DNA of 5,945 bases, from the NCBI GenBank assembly GCA_019689775.1, contig JADGGV010000269.1, forward strand, positions 1 to 5,945. The letters are read 5' to 3'. Source of the DNA: Gemmatimonadota bacterium. GTDB taxonomy: Bacteria > Gemmatimonadota > Gemmatimonadetes > Longimicrobiales > RSA9. Positions within the stretch are counted from its first letter, which is position 1. Every line of letters begins with the position of its first letter. Shown here piece by piece: positions 1 through 5,739 of the stretch. The position numbers and the translations under genes were made by a program. The notes beneath the pieces were generated by a model. That model was given only the letters and a program-made list of their open reading frames with translations. It had not been told where the DNA came from and ran no database searches.

Positions 1-31
1 GGGGAGAGGGGGCCAGCGGCCCCTTCTCCCC
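1..31. terminator. Strong 14-bp hairpin downstream of spt
   Basis: Bases 1-14 pair with 18-31 around the loop AGC: fourteen pairs with a single G-T wobble (position 8 with 24). It lies about 65 nt past the spt stop codon and touches the window edge, so any T-tract on the minus strand cannot be seen. It is a plausible terminator for the SDR-SPT transcript, or one end of a dispersed intergenic repeat. Confidence 0.45.
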
Positions 32-46
32 CTCTCCCACTCCCCC
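20..46 (-). other. G-quadruplex-capable tract in the spt 3' region
   Basis: Read on the minus (spt-sense) strand, four G-runs of 5, 3, 5 and 4 are separated by loops of 3 (AGT), 3 (AGA) and 4 (AGAA). This meets the canonical four-run G-quadruplex pattern. It shares bases with the right arm of the hairpin at 1-31, so the two structures would be mutually exclusive. Confidence 0.45.
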
Positions 47-54
47 GATCCGGC

Positions 55-71
55 GACAGCGTGCCGCTGTC
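55..71 (-). repeat. Small hairpin just after the spt stop
   Basis: GACAGC (55-60) and GCTGTC (66-71) form an exact 6-bp stem with a 5-nt loop. Flanking CCG/CGG could extend it across a 2-nt bulge. It begins 24 nt beyond the end of spt. There is no T-tract, so it is listed as a structure rather than a terminator. Confidence 0.4.
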
Positions 72-94
72 CGGGTTCAGCGGAGGGGACGTGC

Positions 95-1276
95 TCATAT
101 GACGGCCATGCGCCGGCCGACCATGGCGAGGGCGTCGAGAACCTGGTCGATGTGGTCGTCGTTGTGCGTCGCCATCAGCGAGATGCGCAGCCGGCAGGAG
201 TTCTCCGGAACGGCCGGCGGCGTCACCGGGTTGGTGAAGACGCCCGCCTCGAACAGCTCCTTCCAGAAGACGAGCATGCGCTCGAAGTCGCCGATCAGCA
301 CCGGGATCACCGGTGTCTCGCTCTTGCCGATGTCATAGCCGAGCGCGCGCAGCCCCTCCTGCATGCGCCGCGTATTGCGCCAGAGCGCCTCGCGCCGCTC
401 CGGCTCCTCCTCGATCACGTCCAGCGCCGCCAGCACCGAGGCCACCGACGCCGGCGGCATGCTCGCACTGAAGATGAGCGACCGGGCGTGGTGCTTCAGG
501 TAGTGGATCACGGTCTCGGGGCCGGCGATCACGCCGCCGATCGACGCCAGCGACTTCGAGAACGTGCCCATGACGAGGTCCGTCTTGTCCTCGAGCCCGA
601 AGTGCTGCGCCGTCCCGCCGCCCCGCTCGCCGAGAACGCCGAGCGCGTGGGCGTCGTCGACCATCACCTGCGCACCGTAGAACTCGGCGAGCGCGACGAG
701 CGCCGGGAGATCGACGATGTCGCCCTCCATCGAGAACACACCGTCGGTGACGATCAGCTTTCCGGCGTCCGAGGGCGTCCGCGCGAGCTCGCGCTCGAGC
801 GCCTTGAGGTTGCCGTGCGCGTAGCGATGGACCACGCCGTACGCGAGCTTCGTCCCGTCGACGATGCTGGCGTGGTTCAGCTTGTCGGAGAAGACGTGGT
901 CGTCGCGCCCGACCAGCGCGGAGATGACGCCCAGGTTCGTCTGGTAGCCGGTGCTGAAGACGAGCGCCGATTCCTTGCCGATGAAGCGGGCGAGGCGCTC
1001 CTCCAGCTCCTCGTGCAGGTCGAGGGTGCCGTTCAGGAATCGACTGCCGGTACACCCGCTACCGTACCGTCGCAGCGCCTTCGCGGCCGCCTCCAGCACC
1101 TTCGGATGATGCGTCAGCCCGAGGTAGTTGTTGGAGCCAACCATGATCTTGCGTTGGCCCCGGATCACCACCTCGGTGTCGTAGGACGCTTCGATGGGCT
1201 GGAAATAGGGATAATACCCGGCGGCCTGGACCTCGCGCGCGCGGGTGAAGCGTTGGCACTTCTCGAATATGCTCAT
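95..1276 (-). CDS. spt: Serine palmitoyltransferase-like alpha-oxoamine synthase
   Basis: A 393-residue fold-type I PLP enzyme of the alpha-oxoamine synthase family (SPT, AONS/BioF, KBL). Visible motifs: GSGCTGSRFLNGT (about 73-84); NHASIVDG with the cofactor-stacking His at about 135; VDDAHALG with the PLP-binding Asp207 and His210; GTFSKS with the Schiff-base Lys at about 241; RLRISLMATH near 362-371, whose Arg364 fits the substrate-carboxylate Arg. FSASMPPA, the 'NTRRMQEGL..LGYDIG.SETPVIPVLIGD' stretch and FTNPVTPPAVP recall bacterial SPTs (as in Bacteroidota) more than BioF or KBL. The inferred reaction is a serine (or similar amino acid) plus acyl thioester condensation giving a 3-keto long-chain base, in the cytosol. 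ATG at 1276 is preceded by a close GGGGAAG; family length is normal. It lies 25 nt downstream of an SDR gene on the same strand, probably in one operon. BioF or an amino-ketone synthase with another substrate remains possible. Confidence 0.75.
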   Translation of the reverse strand: MSIFEKCQRFTRAREVQAAGYYPYFQPIEASYDTEVVIRGQRKIMVGSNNYLGLTHHPKVLEAAAKALRRYGSGCTGSRFLNGTLDLHEELEERLARFIGKESALVFSTGYQTNLGVISALVGRDDHVFSDKLNHASIVDGTKLAYGVVHRYAHGNLKALERELARTPSDAGKLIVTDGVFSMEGDIVDLPALVALAEFYGAQVMVDDAHALGVLGERGGGTAQHFGLEDKTDLVMGTFSKSLASIGGVIAGPETVIHYLKHHARSLIFSASMPPASVASVLAALDVIEEEPERREALWRNTRRMQEGLRALGYDIGKSETPVIPVLIGDFERMLVFWKELFEAGVFTNPVTPPAVPENSCRLRISLMATHNDDHIDQVLDALAMVGRRMAVI

Positions 1277-1301
1277 TCTTCCCCACAGTCTGACTGACTC
1301 A

Positions 1302-2489
1302 TCACAGCCAGCCGCTCGCCCGGTACCAGGCCGCGGTCTCCCTCAGTCCCTCCGGCAGCGGCGTGCGGGCGACGAAACCGAAGTCGCGCTCCGCCGCCGC
1401 CGTCTCGCACAGCCACCCGGGCGCGAGGAGTTCTCGCGCCTTGTCCCGGTTGAAGATCGTCGCCCGTCCGACGAGGCCGGCGCCGAGTTCGCTGACCGCA
1501 GCGGCGGTGTACACCATGCGCGGCGGCACGCGCACGAGCCGGGCGGGACGCCCGACCGCCTGCGCGATAAGACGAGCGACCTCGGCCGACGGATACGCTC
1601 GGGCCTCCGCCACGTGATATACGCCCCCTGTGGGGGAGGGCGCGCTACCCGCCCGGATCAGCGCATCCACGAGATCGCGCACGTGGATGAGCTGAATCGG
1701 CCGGTCGGGTCCGCCGGGGATCGCGAGGATGCCCCGGGCAGCCATGGAAAAGAAACGAAAGAGGTCGCGGTCGCGAGGGCCGTAGACGGCCGCAGCGCGG
1801 AGCACCACTACCTCGAGCGCATCGGCGAACGCGAGGCAGGCCTCCTCACCCGCCCGCTTGGTCCGGCCGTACTCCGTCAGGGGTCGAGGCGCATCGTCGG
1901 CGCCGACGGGGCGCCCGTCGTAGCTCGGGCCGACGGCGGCCAGTGAGCTGAGATAGACGAAGCGCGGCGCGCCCGCGGCGGCCGCGGCCTCGACCAGTGC
2001 GCGGGTGCCCTCGACGTTGACCCGTCGGTACTCTCCGGCGGAGCGGGCCCGCGTGAGGGCCGCGAGGTGGAAGACGACATCGACGTCGCGTACCGCCTGC
2101 CGGAGCACAACCGGGTCGTCGAGGGCACCGCGTACGATCTCGGCGCCGGTCCGACGAAGCGCCTCGGTGCGGCTGGAGGCGCGGGCGAGCGCGCGCACGC
2201 GCGCGCCGGCCTGCGCCAGCGCCTCGACGAAGTGGGAGCCGACGAAGCCCGTGGCCCCCGTGACCAGAACCCGCGAAGTGTACGTTCCCAGACGGCCTCT
2301 AAGGTGCGCGCTTAGCTCCGAAAAGGCAATCCCTTGTGCCGTCGGGCGTGGCTTGCCGGCGGTCAGGGTGAGCGCCAAGTTACTGGCGGCGCGGAGAGAT
2401 GTCACCGGCGCGCCGCGCGCCTCGGGGCGCGCGGGCGCCGACCTGGCCCAGGCGATCGGTTGACCGGTGGCCTGACCCGCGGGATCCAC
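1302..2489 (-). CDS. NAD(P)-dependent epimerase/dehydratase-like extended SDR, candidate keto-sphingoid or keto-ceramide reductase
   Basis: An extended short-chain dehydrogenase. Numbered from the GTG at 2489 (395 aa), the Rossmann motif VLVTGATGFVGSHF is at 74-87, an acidic DD pair at 124-125, HLAA at 141-144, catalytic Ser at 181/182, and YGRTK with Tyr207 and Lys211. The C-terminus (FGF.ARTPLPEGLRETAAWYR) is typical of UDP-sugar epimerase-like SDRs. The first ~66 residues do not resemble the family and would leave only 25 nt before divergent fabI, so the true start is probably later. No ATG, GTG or TTG lies between the TTG at 2378 and the Rossmann motif. A CTG at 2291, preceded by AGAGG with a 4-nt spacer, would give a normal ~329-aa protein. 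Its tight pairing with an SPT-like gene matches the epimerase-like SDRs shown to act as ceramide or 3-ketosphinganine reductases in Caulobacter and Bacteroides. That role is inferred; a nucleotide-sugar enzyme is the alternative. Confidence 0.8.
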   Translation of the reverse strand: MDPAGQATGQPIAWARSAPARPEARGAPVTSLRAASNLALTLTAGKPRPTAQGIAFSELSAHLRGRLGTYTSRVLVTGATGFVGSHFVEALAQAGARVRALARASSRTEALRRTGAEIVRGALDDPVVLRQAVRDVDVVFHLAALTRARSAGEYRRVNVEGTRALVEAAAAAGAPRFVYLSSLAAVGPSYDGRPVGADDAPRPLTEYGRTKRAGEEACLAFADALEVVVLRAAAVYGPRDRDLFRFFSMAARGILAIPGGPDRPIQLIHVRDLVDALIRAGSAPSPTGGVYHVAEARAYPSAEVARLIAQAVGRPARLVRVPPRMVYTAAAVSELGAGLVGRATIFNRDKARELLAPGWLCETAAAERDFGFVARTPLPEGLRETAAWYRASGWL

Positions 2490-2514
2490 CGATCAGGGGA
2501 TACGAGGGAGCGAC
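2292..2514. promoter_or_regulatory. Divergent control region between the SDR-SPT unit and fabI
   Basis: If the SDR starts near its Rossmann motif, these ~220 bases are noncoding and must hold promoters for both directions. The region carries three inverted repeats: CTAAG/CTTAG (2299-2315), CGCCA/TGGCG (2373-2388) and a 9-bp GC-only hairpin (2413-2434). I see no convincing -35/-10 pair in either direction. TTGACC at 2460-2465 is the best -35-like hexamer for fabI, but the hexamer 17 nt on (GATCCA) is poor. The extent depends on which SDR start is right. Confidence 0.45.
2413..2434. repeat. Perfect 9-bp inverted repeat with 4-nt loop upstream of fabI
   Basis: CCGCGCGCC (2413-2421) and GGCGCGCGG (2426-2434) are exact reverse complements around TCGG. 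Every stem base is G or C. It lies about 80-100 nt before the fabI ATG. It could be a leader hairpin or a protein-binding palindrome; in such GC-rich DNA, chance is also possible. Confidence 0.5.
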
Positions 2515-3300
2515 ATGAGACTCACGCAGGATCTCTACGCGGGGAAGCGGGTCCTGGTTTTCGGCGTGGCGAACGAGCGGAGCATCGCGTGGGGGATCAC
2601 GCAGGCGATGCGGGGCGCGGGCGCGCGGATCGGGCTGACGTACCTGAACGAGGCGTTGGAGCGGCGAGTTCGGCCGCTGGGCGAGGAGGTGGGGGCGGAG
2701 CTGATCCTGCCGTGCGACGTGGCGAGCTCGGCGCAGGTGCAGGCGGTGTTCGAGCGGACGAAGGAGGCGTGGGGCGGGGTCGACGTCGTGGTGCACTCGA
2801 TCGCGTACGCGACGCGGGAGGACATGTCGGGGCGCTTCGTGGACACGTCGCGGGCGGGGTTCCTCCAGGCGCTGGAGATCAGCGCGTACTCGCTGGTCGA
2901 GCTGGCGCGGGAGGCGGAGCCGCTGTTTCCGGAGGGAGGCGGGAGCCTGCTCACGCTGACGTACTACGGCGCGGAGAAGGTGGTCCAGAACTACAACGTG
3001 ATGGGGGTGGCGAAGGCGGCGCTGGAGGCGTGCGTGCGCTACCTGGCGGCGGACCTGGGGCCGAAAGGGATCCGGGTGAACGCGATCAGTGCCGGCCCGA
3101 TCCGGACGCTGGCGGCGGCCGGCGGGGTGAAGGGGTTCCGCGACATGCTGGCGCTGGCGGAGCAGCGGGCTCCGCTGCGGCGGAACGTGTCGCAGGAGGA
3201 TGTGGGGAACACGGCGCTGTTCCTGTGCAGCGACCTGGCGTCCGGGATCACGGGGGAAGTGCTGTACGTGGATTCCGGCTACAACATCATGGGCATGTAG
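2515..3300 (+). CDS. fabI: Enoyl-[acyl-carrier-protein] reductase (NADH), FabI type
   Basis: A 261-aa divergent SDR that reduces the trans-2-enoyl-ACP double bond, the last step of each FAS II elongation cycle, in the cytosol. The glycine-rich nucleotide loop is at 17-27 (GVANERSIAWG). The FabI signature is clear: Tyr150 (matching E. coli Tyr146), then Tyr160 and Lys167 in NYNVMGVAK as the catalytic pair, followed by NAISAGPIRTLAA at 189-201. Length matches E. coli FabI (262 aa). The residue equivalent to E. coli Gly93 is Ala97 (VHSIAYATRED), as in Gram-positive FabI. The start is fixed by GAGGGAG at 2504-2510, 4 nt before ATG. Alanine codons are almost all GCG (33 of 36 by hand count), unlike the mixed GCC/GCG of the flanking minus-strand genes. 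It is divergent from the SDR-SPT pair, so shared control of lipid genes is plausible but unproven. Confidence 0.96.
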   Translation: MRLTQDLYAGKRVLVFGVANERSIAWGITQAMRGAGARIGLTYLNEALERRVRPLGEEVGAELILPCDVASSAQVQAVFERTKEAWGGVDVVVHSIAYATREDMSGRFVDTSRAGFLQALEISAYSLVELAREAEPLFPEGGGSLLTLTYYGAEKVVQNYNVMGVAKAALEACVRYLAADLGPKGIRVNAISAGPIRTLAAAGGVKGFRDMLALAEQRAPLRRNVSQEDVGNTALFLCSDLASGITGEVLYVDSGYNIMGM

Positions 3301-3313
3301 GCGCCGCGTCGGG

Positions 3314-3351
3314 CCCGCCGGTCGAGGGGGGGCGGCATTCATCCCGGCGGG
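3314..3351 (+). terminator. Possible hairpin terminator after fabI (no T-tract)
   Basis: An exact 8-bp inverted repeat, CCCGCCGG (3314-3321) and CCGGCGGG (3344-3351), spans a 22-nt loop and begins 14 nt after the fabI stop codon. No run of T follows, so if it ends or attenuates transcription it is not a canonical intrinsic terminator. It may instead stabilise the fabI 3' end, with read-through into the small gene at 3439. A second GC block, GGCCCCC facing GGGGGCC at 3387-3402, lies between the two genes. Confidence 0.3.
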
Positions 3352-3438
3352 TGTGGCGGCGATCCTGTCGATGCTCGTGGACCGGAGGCCCCCCCGGGGG
3401 CCCCGCCCGGTGGGCCGTCCGTTGAGGAAGGGAGACGC

Positions 3439-3588
3439 ATGTCGAAGGTAAGCTGGATGAGGCGGCCGATTCGCGGGGGTTGGCAGAAGCTCGGAACGGG
3501 GATCGTCGGGGTGGTCTTCACGGCGCTGATGGCCGTGATCGTGGTGGCGGCGGTCCAGGTCATCCGCCTGCTGGTGCTCCACCGCTGA
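3439..3588 (+). CDS. Small single-pass membrane protein, unknown function
   Basis: A 49-residue reading frame with a good ribosome site: AAGGGAG at 3428-3434, 4 nt before ATG. The N-terminal 17 residues are basic (MRRPIRGGWQK), then residues about 20-46 are almost purely hydrophobic (GIVGVVFTAL, MAVIVVAAVQ, VIRLLVLHR). This predicts one membrane helix, with the basic N-terminus probably cytoplasmic. There is no cysteine, no cleavage site and no soluble domain. It lies 138 nt downstream of fabI on the same strand and could be read through from it. I do not recognise a family. The RBS, charge pattern and coherent hydrophobic segment support a real gene; its small size leaves doubt. Confidence 0.6.
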   Translation: MSKVSWMRRPIRGGWQKLGTGIVGVVFTALMAVIVVAAVQVIRLLVLHR

Positions 3589-3842
3589 CGTCGCGCCCGC
3601 GCCGTTCGAGCCTCCGCTGGCCCCTGCCGACACTCCACCTGCGCACGTAGCCCAACCAGATCTCTGGACTGCGGCGTCGAGACCGTGGTCCTCGTGTACG
3701 GGCACGCGGGGCGGCCCTGTGGTCGCCCTCGCGACGCCGGGGCGCACGCGGAGACGACGCTGGGCAACGTGGAGCCGACCGGCTCCGCGCCGTGACCGGC
3801 CATGGCGAGCGACGCCGCCGAGGGAGCGAACGCGTCAGCGCG
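3589..3842. other. Convergent intergenic spacer without a gene
   Basis: These 254 bases lie between the 3' ends of the small membrane-protein gene and the aminotransferase. No reading frame here has a ribosome site or a recognisable protein. The only clear structure is the hairpin at 3768-3789. A tandem copy of GCGTCAGC (3832-3847) overlaps the aminotransferase stop codon. Confidence 0.6.
3768..3789. terminator. Candidate bidirectional terminator hairpin between convergent genes
   Basis: CGTGGAGCC (3768-3776) pairs with GGCTCCGCG (3781-3789) around the loop GACC: nine pairs with one T-G wobble. Its position between two convergent 3' ends fits a shared terminator. No T-tract follows on either strand, so a Rho-type or T-less mechanism would be needed. 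Confidence 0.4.
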
Positions 3843-5207
3843 TCAGCGGGTGCACTCGGCCGCCAGCGCCTCCTCGACGACGTCGAGGGCGAAGTCGAGC
3901 TGTGCGTCGGTGATCACGAGCGGCGGCGTGAATGCGAGCGTGTTGAGGTGCGGGCCTTCGGTGAGGAGCAGCACGCCGCGCCGGAGCGCCGCATCGGCGA
4001 CGCGGAGCGCGCGTGCGCCCGCCGGGCGGCGGCCGGGCCCGGGCTCGACCAACTCGACGCCCTGAAGGAGGCCGAGGCCGCGGGCATCACCGGCGATCTC
4101 GTATCGGTCGACCCACGCCTCGAGGCGGGCGCGTAGCCGCTCGCCGGCGGCGGCCGCGCGCGCCACCAATCCCCTTCCCTCGATCTCGTCGAGTTGCGCC
4201 AGCGCGGCGGCGCAGGCGATCGGGTTTCCCAGGAACGTGCTCGTGTGGATCGCCTCGCCCGTGGAGGGCGGCCAGGCGGCCATCACGGCGGGCGTACCGA
4301 TCGCGGCGGACAGCGGCAGGGACCCGCTGAGCGCCTTGCCGATCAGGAGGATGTCGGGCGTGACGCCCCAGTGCTCGCAGGCGAACCAGCGCCCGGTGCG
4401 TCCGATGCCGCAGTAGATCTCGTCCATGATGAGCACGATCCCGCGCTCGTCGCAGATCTCCCGCAGCCCGGCGAGGAACCCGGGGGGCGGCACGACGATG
4501 CCGCCGCGCCCCTGGACCGGCTCGACGAGCACGGCGCCGACGGGCGTCGCCGAGGTCTCGGCCTCATCGAGGTGCCGGCGCACGTCGGCGAGCGCTCCGG
4601 CGCCGGCGTCGCCCGAGCCATCCCAGCGGAAGGGGTCGGGGAAGCGGGCGAAGCGCACCCCGGGGAAGAGCTGGCTGCGGAACGGGTCGCGGAACTCGGG
4701 GCGCCAGGTGCACGCCAGCGCGCCGTAGGTCAGGCCATGGTATCCGCCGGTAAACGCCAGGATGCCGGGGCGGCCCGTGGCCAGGAGCGCCGTCTTCAAC
4801 GCCGCCTCGACCGCCTCGGCGCCGGCGCTCGCCAGGATGGTGATGGACAGGTCGCCGGGGGCGATCGCGGCGAGGCGCTCGAGGAGGCGCACCTTGACGT
4901 CGGGCGGGTGGACGTCGCCGAGACCGTGGGGGAGACGCGCGGCCTGGGCCGCGATGGCGGCGGCGACCCAGGGGTTGGCGTGTCCGGTTGCGGCGACGGA
5001 GAACCCGGCCGTGAGGTCGATGTAGACGTTCCCGTCGGCGTCGGCGACGTTCGCGCCGCGGGCCTCGGACCAGAAGATCGGCCCGTCCTCGGTGATCCGC
5101 GTGATGTTGCGCGACTCGACGGCCGCGAGGCGCGCGGCGAGCGCGCGCGAGGCGGGACCGGGGATCGGGGTGCGCAGCCGGGGGAGCTCGTCGCCGGTCA
5201 GGCCCAT
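3843..5207 (-). CDS. Class III PLP-dependent aminotransferase, substrate unknown
   Basis: A 454-aa aminotransferase of the GabT/ArgD/ornithine-transaminase superfamily (fold type I). Key features in order: Gly-Tyr-His at 155-157, where the aromatic residue stacks on PLP; SAGAEAVEAALK at 127-138, the phosphate-binding region; VEPVQG at 228-233; MDEIYCGIGRTG at 261-272 with Asp262 for the pyridine nitrogen; IGKALSG with Schiff-base Lys291; HTSTFLGNP at 321-329 contributing the phosphate-binding Ser/Thr from the partner subunit. All catalytic residues are present and the length is normal. It would move an amino group, often from an omega-amine, to a keto acid. The overall pattern is nearest 4-aminobutyrate-type enzymes, but substrate cannot be assigned. 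The ATG at 5207 has no evident Shine-Dalgarno. The 32-nt gap to the upstream gene suggests co-transcription and perhaps translational coupling. Upstream codons in the same frame overlap the neighbouring gene and look noncoding. Confidence 0.9.
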   Translation of the reverse strand: MGLTGDELPRLRTPIPGPASRALAARLAAVESRNITRITEDGPIFWSEARGANVADADGNVYIDLTAGFSVAATGHANPWVAAAIAAQAARLPHGLGDVHPPDVKVRLLERLAAIAPGDLSITILASAGAEAVEAALKTALLATGRPGILAFTGGYHGLTYGALACTWRPEFRDPFRSQLFPGVRFARFPDPFRWDGSGDAGAGALADVRRHLDEAETSATPVGAVLVEPVQGRGGIVVPPPGFLAGLREICDERGIVLIMDEIYCGIGRTGRWFACEHWGVTPDILLIGKALSGSLPLSAAIGTPAVMAAWPPSTGEAIHTSTFLGNPIACAAALAQLDEIEGRGLVARAAAAGERLRARLEAWVDRYEIAGDARGLGLLQGVELVEPGPGRRPAGARALRVADAALRRGVLLLTEGPHLNTLAFTPPLVITDAQLDFALDVVEEALAAECTR

Positions 5208-5239
5208 CGGTTCGACACGGGCGGCGGACGCATCCGGCG

Positions 5240-5734
5240 TCAGCGGCGGCGGAGCACGAGGACGGTGACGGCCCCCGCGACGGCGCCGGCGAGCACGGCG
5301 CCGCCGAGCGCCGCCAGGCGGCCGCGCGGGGTGGCGACGGCCGCGGGCGAGGCGGCGTAGCCCGGTGCGGGCGCGCCGGCGGGTCGAAGCGTCAGCGCGG
5401 GCTGCGCCTCGGTGGTGGGCGGGGCGCCCCGGGACGCGCCGGCGTGGCGGCGCAGCGCGGCGCCGGCGTCCGCGGTCGCCTGGCGGAGGGCGGCGATGCT
5501 CTGCTCGAGGCCGCAGCCGGGGCACTGCGCCTCGCCGCCGGAGCGGGCGAGCCGGTTGTGAAAGACGAGGATGGTGCCGCACTCACGGCAGGACTCGCCG
5601 GTGGGCGCGGGCTCGAGCGCCTCGTAGAGGGCGCGGCGCGAGAGGCCGAGGCGGTCGGCGATGTCTCCCACCGAGGCGTCGGACTCCCAGTAGAGGCGAT
5701 TGGCTTCGGCCCGCAGGGCGTCGTCGGTCGTCAT
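5240..5734 (-). CDS. HTH and zinc-ribbon protein with C-terminal membrane anchor
   Basis: A 164-aa protein with three readable parts. Residues about 5-41 look like a helix-turn-helix (NRLYWESDASVGDIADRLGL, then SRRALYEAL), as in MarR/resolvase-like or sigma-region-4-like HTHs. Next is a four-cysteine zinc ribbon: Cys49-x-x-Cys52 (CREC) and Cys71-x-x-Cys74 (CPGC). A low-complexity Ala/Pro linker (about 98-135) leads to one hydrophobic helix (about 139-161) and a terminal RRR. The layout suggests a tail-anchored cytoplasmic DNA- or protein-binding module. ATG at 5734 is chosen because GGAGG at 5740-5744 sits 5 nt upstream; an in-frame ATG at 5746 overlaps that site. It precedes the aminotransferase by 32 nt, likely one operon. 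I do not recognise a named family; a regulatory role is inferred. Confidence 0.85.
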   Translation of the reverse strand: MTTDDALRAEANRLYWESDASVGDIADRLGLSRRALYEALEPAPTGESCRECGTILVFHNRLARSGGEAQCPGCGLEQSIAALRQATADAGAALRRHAGASRGAPPTTEAQPALTLRPAGAPAPGYAASPAAVATPRGRLAALGGAVLAGAVAGAVTVLVLRRR

Positions 5735-5739
5735 CCCGG

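Noticed and set aside
152..1297. A 381-codon plus-strand frame opposite spt
   Set aside because: The product is Arg/Ala/Glu/Val-rich with no motif, while the minus strand encodes all PLP-enzyme residues in order. It is a high-GC shadow.
2334..3425. A 363-codon plus-strand frame overlapping fabI in another frame
   Set aside because: Almost entirely Gly/Arg/Ala-rich and lacking a family; the fabI frame has the ribosome site and all motifs.
3604..3612. GTTCGAGCC, resembling a tRNA T-loop
   Set aside because: No matching acceptor stem, D-arm or anticodon arm can be folded around it on either strand.
3658..3669. CCAGA/TCTGG mini-palindrome in the convergent spacer
   Set aside because: Only 5-bp arms with a 2-nt centre and no context; expected by chance.
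2380..3747. A 455-codon open frame on the minus strand across fabI
   Set aside because: It is antisense to an unmistakable fabI and consists of Arg/Pro/His-rich low-complexity sequence. The near-exclusive GCG, CGG and GGG codons of fabI remove stops from the opposite frame.
3832..3847. Tandem GCGTCAGC direct repeat at the aminotransferase stop
   Set aside because: Only two 8-bp units in GC-rich DNA; no attachment-site or mobile-element context.
4194..5360. A 388-codon plus-strand frame opposite the aminotransferase
   Set aside because: Low-complexity Gly/Arg/Asp-rich sequence with no ribosome site, antisense to a complete enzyme.
5208..5582. 125-codon in-frame upstream extension of the aminotransferase
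   Set aside because: It is Arg/Pro-rich shadow sequence overlapping the zinc-ribbon gene on the same strand; the family homology begins just after the ATG at 5207.
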